Below, in pieces: positions 56,884 through 64,000 of a stretch of DNA of 64,000 nt (its first letter is position 1; each line of letters opens with the position of its first letter). The DNA is from Spirosoma luteum DSM 19990. GTDB lineage: Bacteria > Bacteroidota > Bacteroidia > Cytophagales > Spirosomataceae. The notes below the pieces were generated by a model, which saw only the letters and a list, made by a program, of their open reading frames with translations, had not been told where the DNA came from and did not search any database. A program made the translations under genes and the position numbers. Location: positions 107,719 to 171,718 of the forward strand of contig NZ_KB893279.1 of the NCBI RefSeq assembly GCF_000374065.1. Reading direction: 5' to 3'.

Positions 56884-57699
56884 TTAAATGAGCTGCTCGG
56901 TTGGACAGAAAAAAGTGGTTCGCCCACCAACTGTCGAGCGTTCGATGCGGGAACCGCAACGAGGGCAGTATTTATGGGCTTCCAAATCCTCGTAAGGGGA
57001 ATTATCCCACTCCCGAACGTGAATCAGGAAAGTATTCGGGAAATCCCGATAGGTAGCTTCGTAGCGAATTGCCGTGTTGAGTACCAGTCCAATAGCGTCA
57101 TGAATCCCGGCAATCTGCTTATCTGTCAGGGTATTGGCGCGCTGTTGCGGGTGGACAACCGCCTGAAATAAGACTTCATCCACAATCCAGTTCCCTAAAC
57201 CAGCCACAATGCTTTGATCCAGTAGCACCGGTTTGATGAACGCTTTTTTGGCTCGTAATTTTCCTGTCAGTTCCGGTAAGGAAATCGCCAAACCATCCGA
57301 ACCAATTTTCTTTCGCTTTAAAAAGGTATCAACATCGTCGATCAAACCAACCCGCTCGAATTTGCGCGGACACAGGAACCCCAGATTAAAGCCAGTTGTG
57401 AACGAGAAAACAATGCGGGCAAAGCGGGGCCGGTCCAGCGAAGCATGATAATAGTCCAAATCGCCGGTCATGCCGAAATGCATATGGAGGATTACACCGG
57501 GTTGGTCAGTCAGGACAAAAAGGTTCTTACCAACGCGCCGGGTTTCGATAAACTGCCTGCCCACTAGGGTTGCTACGAAGGTGGATGGGTCAGTTGTTAC
57601 TAATTTTTTATCCTCAATCTCAATGTGGCTGATAGGCTGATGAAGCGAAGACGTTTCGAGGTAATGTCGTCTGATTTCAACCTCCGGAAGTTCGGGCAT
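56884..57699 (-). CDS. Formamidopyrimidine-DNA glycosylase (Fpg/Nei family)
   Basis: The 271-residue enzyme starts MPELPEVEIRRHYLE, with Pro2 as catalytic nucleophile after Met removal and Glu3 next. The conserved Lys is in VGKNLFVLT. The helix-two-turn-helix appears as QSIVAGLGNWIVDEVLFQAVVHPQQRAN. The C-terminal zinc finger CPRCGSRIERSTVGGRTTFFCPTEQLI has three Cys but the expected fourth is Glu (CPTEQ instead of CPxCQ). It removes oxidised bases such as 8-oxoguanine. Whether zinc is bound with three cysteines is open. Single gene; the long upstream gap (57700-58071) shows no gene. Confidence 0.87.
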   Translation of the reverse strand: MPELPEVEIRRHYLETSSLHQPISHIEIEDKKLVTTDPSTFVATLVGRQFIETRRVGKNLFVLTDQPGVILHMHFGMTGDLDYYHASLDRPRFARIVFSFTTGFNLGFLCPRKFERVGLIDDVDTFLKRKKIGSDGLAISLPELTGKLRAKKAFIKPVLLDQSIVAGLGNWIVDEVLFQAVVHPQQRANTLTDKQIAGIHDAIGLVLNTAIRYEATYRDFPNTFLIHVREWDNSPYEDLEAHKYCPRCGSRIERSTVGGRTTFFCPTEQLI

Positions 57700-58071
57700 C
57701 TTTACGGGCTGTTTGCGGAATAACTGTGGGTAGTAGTTCGTTGTTTGGCGTAGAAAAGCAATGGCTGGCAGTTTGTTTGAGAAAACAAAGATTGACTGGA
57801 TGGCGTATTTATTTGATAGTCAATATCTATTTTTGTCGATGTTGCCAGGGCCATAAAAAACATTTCTCAATAAATATTCGTTGTAGGGAGCAATAGGCTG
57901 GGAGAAGTGAACGTTCCGATACTATTGGCCAAAAGGTGAATTCTGATCCTGGTCATAAAAGTTAATTTCTTAACCCTAAAAAGACCATAAATGTAATAGA
58001 CTTTACACAACCGCGCGAGCGGCTTTTTACCAAGTTTGTGTATGTTCAATCATAAAAATTGAAAAAAAACA
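57700..58071. other. Gene-free interval
   Basis: AT-rich DNA with no credible gene. Near its right end lies ccgc-gcga-gcgg followed by cttttt (58011-58028), a small terminator-like hairpin. A weak -7-like element (caagtttg) sits shortly before the ATG of the next gene at 58072. Confidence 0.4.
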
Positions 58072-59007
58072 ATGGAAAATACTCCGCAGAAATCAAAGAC
58101 CAACGGTGCCTTACTCGCGGCCTTAATTATTATGACTGGCCTGGCCGGTGTAGCGAGTTACCTTTACTTTGATGAGAAGAAAGTTGCCGAAAATCAGGAA
58201 GTAACCATTTCTGAGCGCGTTGAAGAACTGTCGACAACCCGCGTTAAACTGGATTCGATCTCGACTGCATTGGATGCCAAAATTGCCGAAGTACAAAAAC
58301 TAGGGGGTGATGTTTCAGAACTGGAAAAAGTAAAAGCCCAGTTAAATGAAGATAAAGCGTCACTGAAAAGAGGTAACCGGATATCGCTGGCAAAATACGA
58401 AGCCAAGATCAAGCAGTACGAAGCATTTCTCGTCGAGAAGGATACGCTGATTTCTAATCTACAGCGCGAAAACGTGACGCTGGCTACTAACGTGAAAGTG
58501 CTGGATGAGGAAAACAGCGGTTTAAAAACAGAACGGCAGAAACTGGCGGACTCCGTAACCACGGTTGTATCGAAAAACGAAGAGTTGTCTAGTAAAGTTA
58601 CTAGGGCTGCTGCGCTGAAAGCACAGAACGTGAAAGTGTTTGCTGTCAACTCGAAGGGTAAAGTAAAAGAAGACGACTCATATAAGGCCAAGCGTCTGGA
58701 CAAAATCAAACTGGTTTACACGCTGCTGGATAACCCATTGACGAAAGAAGAGCCTAAGGATGTGTACGTTCGGGTACTGGATCCGTCGGGTGCTGTTGTA
58801 TCTGACATGGCTAATGGGTCAGGTACATTCAGTGTAGATGGCAATGAAACCATTTACACGACTAAGCAGACCGTCAACTACACCAACACTGGTAAGAATG
58901 TTGAGTTGCTTTATACCCGTGGTATTCCTTATAAAGCCGGTAAATACACGGTAGAACTGTACTCGGAAGGTTTCCGGATCGGGCAGGGTGAGTTTGCCAT
59001 ACGGTAA
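58072..59007 (+). CDS. Membrane-anchored coiled-coil protein of unknown function
   Basis: The 311-residue protein has a short cytosolic N-terminus, one membrane helix (about 14-31, ALLAALIIMTGLAGVASYLYF), a long coiled coil (about 35-190, rich in Lys and Glu with heptad spacing such as SELEKVKAQLNEDKASLK), and a C-terminal beta-rich domain (about 195-311, KVFAVNSKGKVKEDDSYKAKRLDKIKLVYTLLDN). The C-terminal part resembles an immunoglobulin-like or jelly-roll fold and is presumably periplasmic. I recognise this as a layout seen in Bacteroidota but know no function. It is a single gene with its own terminator. Confidence 0.8.
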   Translation: MENTPQKSKTNGALLAALIIMTGLAGVASYLYFDEKKVAENQEVTISERVEELSTTRVKLDSISTALDAKIAEVQKLGGDVSELEKVKAQLNEDKASLKRGNRISLAKYEAKIKQYEAFLVEKDTLISNLQRENVTLATNVKVLDEENSGLKTERQKLADSVTTVVSKNEELSSKVTRAAALKAQNVKVFAVNSKGKVKEDDSYKAKRLDKIKLVYTLLDNPLTKEEPKDVYVRVLDPSGAVVSDMANGSGTFSVDGNETIYTTKQTVNYTNTGKNVELLYTRGIPYKAGKYTVELYSEGFRIGQGEFAIR

Positions 59008-59020
59008 TTCATTAATAGCG

Positions 59021-59064
59021 CATAAAAAAAGCGTAGCACCCGACGGTGTTACGCTTTTTTTATG
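59021..59064. terminator. Bidirectional rho-independent terminator
   Basis: ataaaaaaagcgtagcacc (59022-59040) and ggtgttacgctttttttat (59045-59063) form a 19-base stem with one mismatch and a 4-base loop. A7/T7 runs flank it, so it ends the coiled-coil gene (+) and the lipoprotein gene (-). Confidence 0.9.
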
Positions 59065-59074
59065 GACTGGGTCT

Positions 59075-59512
59075 TTACTGTATTCCGCTGAAATTCAGGT
59101 TATTCGTCGAATCACCCGGTAGGGTTAGGCGCAGGAGTTGCCCCTGTTTTTCCATCCCGTTATTAGTGAAAATACGGTCAACCTTCAGCGTCCCGATTGC
59201 TGCACCTGCCAGTTCAAATTGTATACCATCCGATTGCTGTCTTACCAGTATGTGCTGGATAAACTGGCTACTCGGGGTCGGGTAGAATTTAGTGTAGGTA
59301 AGTGTCAGGGTGCTATCCGACTCTGCTCTTAGTTCAGTATAAGGCATTTTGTCAGCCGGTATGGCCACACTGGACGGGTCGAGGTAGAAATTGGTACGAT
59401 ACAAACCCACCGCTCTGGATGCCGGCGAAGACGATTCAGGCAAAATATCAGTTTCGCTGTAACAACCCGACAAGGCGCCTATCAATGAGCAGAAAAGCAG
59501 TGGTTTTTTCAT
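59075..59512 (-). CDS. Small lipoprotein of unknown function
   Basis: The 145-residue protein has a type II signal peptide, MKKPLLFCSLIGALSGCYSETD, with lipobox L-S-G-C at Cys17. The mature part is rich in beta strands (VDRIFTNNGMEKQGQLLRLTLPG) and looks like the small beta-sandwich lipoproteins common in Bacteroidota. I recognise no family. Its ATG overlaps the stop of the transglutaminase gene by four bases (ATGA), so the two are translationally coupled and may act in one process at the outer membrane or periplasm. Confidence 0.75.
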   Translation of the reverse strand: MKKPLLFCSLIGALSGCYSETDILPESSSPASRAVGLYRTNFYLDPSSVAIPADKMPYTELRAESDSTLTLTYTKFYPTPSSQFIQHILVRQQSDGIQFELAGAAIGTLKVDRIFTNNGMEKQGQLLRLTLPGDSTNNLNFSGIQ

Positions 59513-60381
59513 GGTGTATTGCTTGGTTGCTGATTAGACCCTGATGACATTGAATTGGTTGGAGCGTGATTGGCTTTTTTTTCACTCTCGTTTGTATCAT
59601 TCTGTGCCAGTTCGACCCAAACTTTCATGTCGTTGAGCTGCATCGGCCCAAATTGAGTCGTAAAGGCCACATCGGCTGCATCACGCCCATAGGCAACGGT
59701 TATGCGGTTTCCCCGGGGGGTCTCCTGCGTTGCATCGAATGTAAACCAACGGCCATCAGCGTAAGCTTCAAACCAGGCATGAAGGTCCATTGGTTCAAGC
59801 TGATACAAATAACCAACGACCATACGGGCAGGAATATTCAGAGCACGGCAAAGAGAAATGCCCAGGTGAGTAAAGTCCCGGCAAACGCCAACGCGGTTAT
59901 CGGCCGTATCGACAGCCGAGGTGCTGGCATCGCTGGTTCCATATTCATACTTTATATTCTCATGGATCCATTTCCGAATGGCTTCGGCCTGATCGTAACC
60001 CGGTTCGGCGTTCTCGGTAATTTGGGTGGCCAATTCGCCCAACTGGTCAGATTGGCAGTAGCGGCTTGGTAAGGTATAATGCAATACATCATCGGGCAAT
60101 TCCTCAACCGGCGTATAAGGAGCACCGGGAGCAATGTCGATCACATCCGCAGTTTGAACAGTAGCCGAAAAATGAATGGAGAAAGGGCCTTCGGGGGCAA
60201 CGACCCTTTGGCAAAGATTACCGTATAAGTCGGTAAACTCCGTTACGTTAACAGAGGGTGTTATCTGGTATTCTTCCCGAACAATCCACTGGCCAGCACC
60301 GGAACGAGGGCGTAACATCAGGATTAGGGGAGTTGGCGTTTGGGCGTCAAAAGACAGTTCACAGCCAGCGTCAAGTTGCAT
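59509..60381 (-). CDS. Transglutaminase-like family protein
   Basis: The 290-residue protein has an N-terminal beta-rich domain (about 1-85, LDAGCELSFDAQTPTPLILMLRPR) of the bacterial transglutaminase-associated type, then the core with Cys in DTADNRVGVCRDFTHLG, His in EPMDLHAWFEAY and Asp in WFTFDATQ, a complete Cys-His-Asp triad. Such proteins act as cysteine proteases or amide transferases; substrates are unknown here. The C-terminal tail is rich in Asn, Ser and Pro. It has no signal peptide, so it is probably cytosolic. It is coupled by a four-base overlap to the lipoprotein gene. Confidence 0.88.
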   Translation of the reverse strand: MQLDAGCELSFDAQTPTPLILMLRPRSGAGQWIVREEYQITPSVNVTEFTDLYGNLCQRVVAPEGPFSIHFSATVQTADVIDIAPGAPYTPVEELPDDVLHYTLPSRYCQSDQLGELATQITENAEPGYDQAEAIRKWIHENIKYEYGTSDASTSAVDTADNRVGVCRDFTHLGISLCRALNIPARMVVGYLYQLEPMDLHAWFEAYADGRWFTFDATQETPRGNRITVAYGRDAADVAFTTQFGPMQLNDMKVWVELAQNDTNESEKKANHAPTNSMSSGSNQQPSNTP

Positions 60382-60482
60382 TGTTTGTCAGTTATGTCAG
60401 TAGAGAACAGGGGTTGTCAAGGGATAAACACAAAACAATGTATATGGTTGACGTAATTATGCTGATTACCGGTAAGAGGCAG

Positions 60483-62108
60483 TTATTTCTTGATAATGAC
60501 AAATTCTACCCGCCGGTTTTGCTGACGACCGGCATCGGAATCATTCGTGGCGATTGGCTTGGCTTTGCCAAATCCCTTACTGGCAATACGATCTGGTTCA
60601 ATGCCTTTACTGATAAAATACTCCCGAACGGCGTCCGCTCTATCCTGCGAGAGTTTATTATTTATCTCGTCAGAGCCCGTATTGTCCGTATGACCGCGTA
60701 CTTCGATAACCATTTTTGGGGTTTCGTTGAACGTGGTAACCAGCCGATCCAGTTCGGGACCTGATTCCGATCTAAGCTCCGATTTACCCGTGTCGAAAAA
60801 GATATTGTTCAACCGAACGATACTTCCTTCTTTTATGGGCACCATTTTAATTTCCCGGCCCTTTATTTCCTGGAACGCTTTGGGCTGGGTCAGATCGACG
60901 TTGTCGCCTTCCGCAATGAAATCTTTAGCAATGGCCCGCATGCTGTACTTTTGTCCATAAGGCAGCACAATTTTGTATTCGCCCGTGAGTGGGTCAGACG
61001 TAGCCTCGCCCGCTTCGGCACCGTCGGGCAGGGTTTGGTAGATGATCCGGGCTTCAATCGGTTTGCCCGTAACCTGGTCAATTACTTTACCACTAATGAG
61101 CGCAACCGGGTCGGGGCGGGTCACGTCTGTGGTGCCGGCAACCTCACTGCCCCCGCCAACCTTACCCGGCTGATTATCAGGTTGGTCGGTGGTGAGTTTT
61201 ACCCGTACAATGTCGCCTTTGCCAAGCGTGTTTTTAAAGGTTGTAAGGTAGGCATAATCCCCGGATGCACTTAGGGTGTAATATGCATCGTACCCATCGG
61301 TGTTAACTTTCGGACCCAGATTAACGGGTTTCGACCAGTGTTTCCAGGTTTTATCGACCCGCTTGCACACGTAAATATCGTTGCTGCCCAGACCGCCTTC
61401 CCGATTACTGGAAAAATACAGCGTGGCCCCGTCGGGTGCCAGAAAAGGGGTAGTTTCAGTGAATTTAGTGTTCACCTCATCCCCCAAATCCATCGGCTTG
61501 CTCCACGACCCGTCTTTCTGCCGAAAGCTGACATAGATGTCATCTTCCTTACTGTTTTTCTTCTCGCTGAACGCCATCAGCAACACTTTTCCATCCGCCG
61601 ACATAAAACCACAGTCAAACTGACCTTTGCTCATACTGACGTAATTGGGAATGTCCAGCTTTTGCGGGGGCGACCATCCGGTGGCGGTTTTCTTGCTGAG
61701 CGAGAAGCCACGGGTTTCGTAAGCGCCATTGTTATACTGCCCTTTGATGAGCATACTGTTGCCATCGGGCGTAATGCTGTAAGCGCAGTTGTACTCATCT
61801 TTATTAAGCGGGAACCCCATGCGCCGGGCAGGCCCCCACCGGTTATTGACGGTATCAAATTCCGAAAACCAGATATCCTGACTGCCTTTATCGCCGTGCG
61901 TGTTATTGGGATGGCTAATCCGGGCAAAGTACAGCGTACGACCGTCCGGTGAGATAAGGGGGTTAATCTCGTTATACTCCGAATTGACCTGATTGCCCAG
62001 ATTTTCAGCGTTAGTCGAGTCACGTGCCGGGGCACCGGGCTGACCGTTGACAGCTAGGGTAGTTGACAGGAAAATCAGGCACAGAGCCAGGGCACCATTG
62101 GCATTCAT
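60483..62108 (-). CDS. OmpA-family outer-membrane protein with PD40 beta-propeller repeats
   Basis: The 541-residue protein has a signal peptide (about 1-22, LALCLIFLSTTLAVNGQ). A PD40/WD40-like propeller (about 45-310) repeats the pattern INPLISPDGRTLYFAR, YSITPDGNSMLIKGQ and TPFLAPDGATLYFSSNREGG. A carboxypeptidase-regulatory-like beta-sandwich (about 345-430, ISGKVIDQVTGKPIEARIIY) follows, then OmpA_C (about 430-541) with the peptidoglycan-binding helix EVRGHTDNTG and NNKLSQDRADAVREYFI. This order matches PorE-type proteins of the type IX secretion system, but the usual TPR start is absent. It links the outer membrane to peptidoglycan. Single gene. Confidence 0.9.
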   Translation of the reverse strand: MNANGALALCLIFLSTTLAVNGQPGAPARDSTNAENLGNQVNSEYNEINPLISPDGRTLYFARISHPNNTHGDKGSQDIWFSEFDTVNNRWGPARRMGFPLNKDEYNCAYSITPDGNSMLIKGQYNNGAYETRGFSLSKKTATGWSPPQKLDIPNYVSMSKGQFDCGFMSADGKVLLMAFSEKKNSKEDDIYVSFRQKDGSWSKPMDLGDEVNTKFTETTPFLAPDGATLYFSSNREGGLGSNDIYVCKRVDKTWKHWSKPVNLGPKVNTDGYDAYYTLSASGDYAYLTTFKNTLGKGDIVRVKLTTDQPDNQPGKVGGGSEVAGTTDVTRPDPVALISGKVIDQVTGKPIEARIIYQTLPDGAEAGEATSDPLTGEYKIVLPYGQKYSMRAIAKDFIAEGDNVDLTQPKAFQEIKGREIKMVPIKEGSIVRLNNIFFDTGKSELRSESGPELDRLVTTFNETPKMVIEVRGHTDNTGSDEINNKLSQDRADAVREYFISKGIEPDRIASKGFGKAKPIATNDSDAGRQQNRRVEFVIIKK

Positions 62109-62188
62109 AACATTAAGCGAAGGGAGAGTGGGATGTAGTTACTTTCAAAACGATACAAACAGCGGGTTTTGTATGTTAACGAATAACC

Positions 62189-64000
62189 TCATACCACAAT
62201 CCTCAATTTGGCAAAGCTCAACAGTAACGTACGCTCCCCAGCCTTTTCAAATTGGATGGTTGCTTTCCGGTCGGTACCGTTCACATCTATTGATTTGACG
62301 ACGCCGAACCCAAACTTGGCATGTTCAACCTTCTGTCCGGTTGCCAGCTCGGCCGTGCTGGTCGGGGCAAAATCGGCCGAAGGAGTGTGGGATACCGTTG
62401 GCTGCGGAGCCTGCGAACGGGCCGTTTTCTGCGCCAGCGACCGGACAAAGGCCATTGAGCCAGTCGATGTACTCTCGCTGCGATCCCGTTCGGGCCGGTC
62501 GAAATCCATCCGACTGGGTGCCGATCGTAACTTCGACATCTTCAGGTATTTCTGGTCGATTTCCATCAGAAACCGGCTGGGTTCACACATTTTCAGGCGG
62601 CCGTAATGGTAGCGCGTTTCGGCGTAGGAAATCGACAGGCGTTTTTCGGCGCGGGTAATGGCCACGTAAAACAGGCGCCGTTCCTCTTCCAGGTCATTCC
62701 GGCTTTCGAGCATCATCTGGCTGGGGAACAAATCTTCTTCCAGCCCAACGATGTGAACGTTCTTAAACTCCAGCCCTTTGGCTGCGTGGATGGTCATCAG
62801 CGTAATCCGGTCATTATCACCATCGTCCTCTTTCTCATCGGCAGAGGTCAGCAGCGAAACGGATTGCAGAAAGGCTCCCAGGCTTTTTTCGTCGTTGTCG
62901 GGGTTATCGACAAACTCCTTGATGGCGTTCAGCAATTCCTGCACGTTTTCATAGCGGGCCAACCCTTCAACTGTTTTATCATCGTACAGTTCCTTGAGCA
63001 GTCCCGATGCTTTGGCAATATGGGAAGCTACTTCGTAGGCATCTTTCTGATCCAGCAGGAGTTTGAAACTCTTGATTAAATCGGCAAAGCCTTCAATAGC
63101 AATGGACGCCCGCCCGGCGATGTGTTTGCCAATTTCGGCGACGATTTCCCAAACAGAGTCCTGCTTTTCGGCTGCGATGACCGCAATTTTTGCCACCGTC
63201 GTGTCGCCAATGCCGCGCTTGGGCAGGTTGATAATACGCTTGAACGCTTCTTCGTCCTGCTGATTAACTGTAAAGCGCAGGTAAGCTATCAGGTCCTTGA
63301 TTTCCTTCCGCTGGTAAAAGGACAGTCCACCCACAATTCGGTACTTAATACTCACCTTACGCAGGGCTTCTTCAAACGCCCGCGACTGGGCATTGGTCCG
63401 GTACAGAATGGCGAAATCGTTATTTACTAGTGACTCGTTCATCTTGGCTTCAAAAATAGCCGATGCCACCAGTCGCCCCTCTTCATTGTCCGACGAAGCC
63501 TTGATAACGTCAATCAGCGGCCCCTCGTCATTGGCGGTAAAGACGTGTTTCTCCAGCTGGTTTTTGTTGCGGGCAATAATTGAGTTGGCCGCCTGCACAA
63601 TGGTGTTAGTGGAGCGGTAGTTCTGCTCCAGTTTCACTATTTTGACGTTCTCCTTCCCATAGTCGCGCTGGAAGTTCAGAATGTTTTCAATGTTGGCACC
63701 CCGGAAAGCGTAGATGCTCTGGGCATCATCGCCAACGATACAAATGTTCTCGTGAACAGCGGCCAGCTTGCGGGTTATCAGGTATTGCGACACGTTGGTA
63801 TCCTGAAACTCATCGACCAGTACGTGCTGAAACTTGTGCTGGTATTTGTTCAGAATATCCAGATGGTCGCGGAACAACACGTTGGTATTGAACAATAAAT
63901 CGTCAAAGTCCATCGCGTTGGCGGCAAAACAGCGAACGCTGTACTGCTTGTAAATCCGGCCCGTATGCGGCATCCGAGCCGACTCGTCATCCGCCGTAAT
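62189..64000 (-). CDS. UvrD/PcrA-type ATP-dependent DNA helicase, C-terminal part (5' cut by window)
   Basis: The frame is open to the right edge of the window, so the N-terminal ATPase start (motif I) lies outside. About 603 residues are present. Helicase motifs seen: VDEFQDTN (motif II, DEFQD), GDDAQSIYAFRGA (III), QNYRSTNTIVQAAN (IV), HAAKGLEFKNVHIVGLEEDLFPS (V) and EEERRLFYVAITRAEKRL (VI). The C-terminal tail (about 500-594) is a low-complexity linker followed by a Tudor-like end (GQKVEHAKFGFGVVKSIDVNG) as in PcrA, where it contacts RNA polymerase. It works in nucleotide-excision and replication repair. pcrA and uvrD are not separable here. Confidence 0.93.
   Translation of the reverse strand: MTADDESARMPHTGRIYKQYSVRCFAANAMDFDDLLFNTNVLFRDHLDILNKYQHKFQHVLVDEFQDTNVSQYLITRKLAAVHENICIVGDDAQSIYAFRGANIENILNFQRDYGKENVKIVKLEQNYRSTNTIVQAANSIIARNKNQLEKHVFTANDEGPLIDVIKASSDNEEGRLVASAIFEAKMNESLVNNDFAILYRTNAQSRAFEEALRKVSIKYRIVGGLSFYQRKEIKDLIAYLRFTVNQQDEEAFKRIINLPKRGIGDTTVAKIAVIAAEKQDSVWEIVAEIGKHIAGRASIAIEGFADLIKSFKLLLDQKDAYEVASHIAKASGLLKELYDDKTVEGLARYENVQELLNAIKEFVDNPDNDEKSLGAFLQSVSLLTSADEKEDDGDNDRITLMTIHAAKGLEFKNVHIVGLEEDLFPSQMMLESRNDLEEERRLFYVAITRAEKRLSISYAETRYHYGRLKMCEPSRFLMEIDQKYLKMSKLRSAPSRMDFDRPERDRSESTSTGSMAFVRSLAQKTARSQAPQPTVSHTPSADFAPTSTAELATGQKVEHAKFGFGVVKSIDVNGTDRKATIQFEKAGERTLLLSFAKLRIVV

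Noticed and set aside
1..64000. CRISPR arrays, tRNA or rRNA genes
   Set aside because: No regularly spaced repeats and no cloverleaf or rRNA-like sequence were found by reading. A tRNAscan or Infernal run would be needed to exclude small RNAs.

Overview
The window is chromosomal DNA from a member of the Bacteroidota, most likely order Cytophagales near Spirosoma and its relatives. The evidence is a single-chain SecDF, a NagB-PIG-L fusion, a split YeeE/YedE pair beside an MBL-rhodanese protein, an OmpA protein with PD40 repeats, and repeated TAnnTTTG promoter elements with few Shine-Dalgarno sites. Species placement is inference. No rRNA, tRNA, CRISPR array or intact insertion sequence was found.

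Layout. 1-5480: a HAD hydrolase end, then a leftward run of omega-amidase, def, ruvX, a MocA-like transferase and a two-subunit molybdenum oxidoreductase with a Tat signal. 5585-8923: a Gfo/Idh/MocA oxidoreductase and the nagB fusion. 9000-11356 is an accessory patch: an AT-rich cytidine deaminase gene between short direct repeats, a decayed piece of nagB, a broken REP-associated transposase between two REP palindromes, and a two-domain protein resembling immune effectors. 11404-12558 is an acyltransferase-like membrane protein.

12566-27787 is a nitrate-assimilation island. Two divergent promoters near 17.9-18.0 kb drive nirB-nirD-sensor kinase-response regulator to the left and cobA, then a hairpin-rich gap, an outer-membrane porin, narK, a 1205-residue fused nitrate reductase and a rubredoxin-tailed NirA-like protein to the right. 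The inferred pathway is porin, then NarK uptake, then nitrate to nitrite by the fused enzyme with its own NAD(P)H module, then nitrite to ammonium by NirBD with siroheme made through CobA. The PilJ/NarX-like kinase and NarL-like regulator are the likely nitrate sensors.

27914-30787 is an M16 peptidase. 30910-34262 is a sulfur-handling operon (TauE, MBL-rhodanese, two YeeE halves) behind a textbook CRP-type site. 34433-50187 carries housekeeping genes: a permease, secDF, nadC, bioD, an aminotransferase, aspartate kinase, dxs, two rhomboids and mutL. 50406-53094 is rpsJ and fusA, each with its own promoter. 53774-55873 is an S24 repressor divergent from a Y-family polymerase, an SOS-like pair. 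The rest holds pirin, an Fpg-like glycosylase, a coiled-coil membrane protein, a lipoprotein, a transglutaminase, an OmpA/PD40 protein and the C-terminal part of a UvrD/PcrA helicase cut by the window edge.

Long perfect hairpins separate many genes. Two families stand out: octamer-built GAGYGAAM hairpins and AT-rich TGATGAATTAT hairpins.
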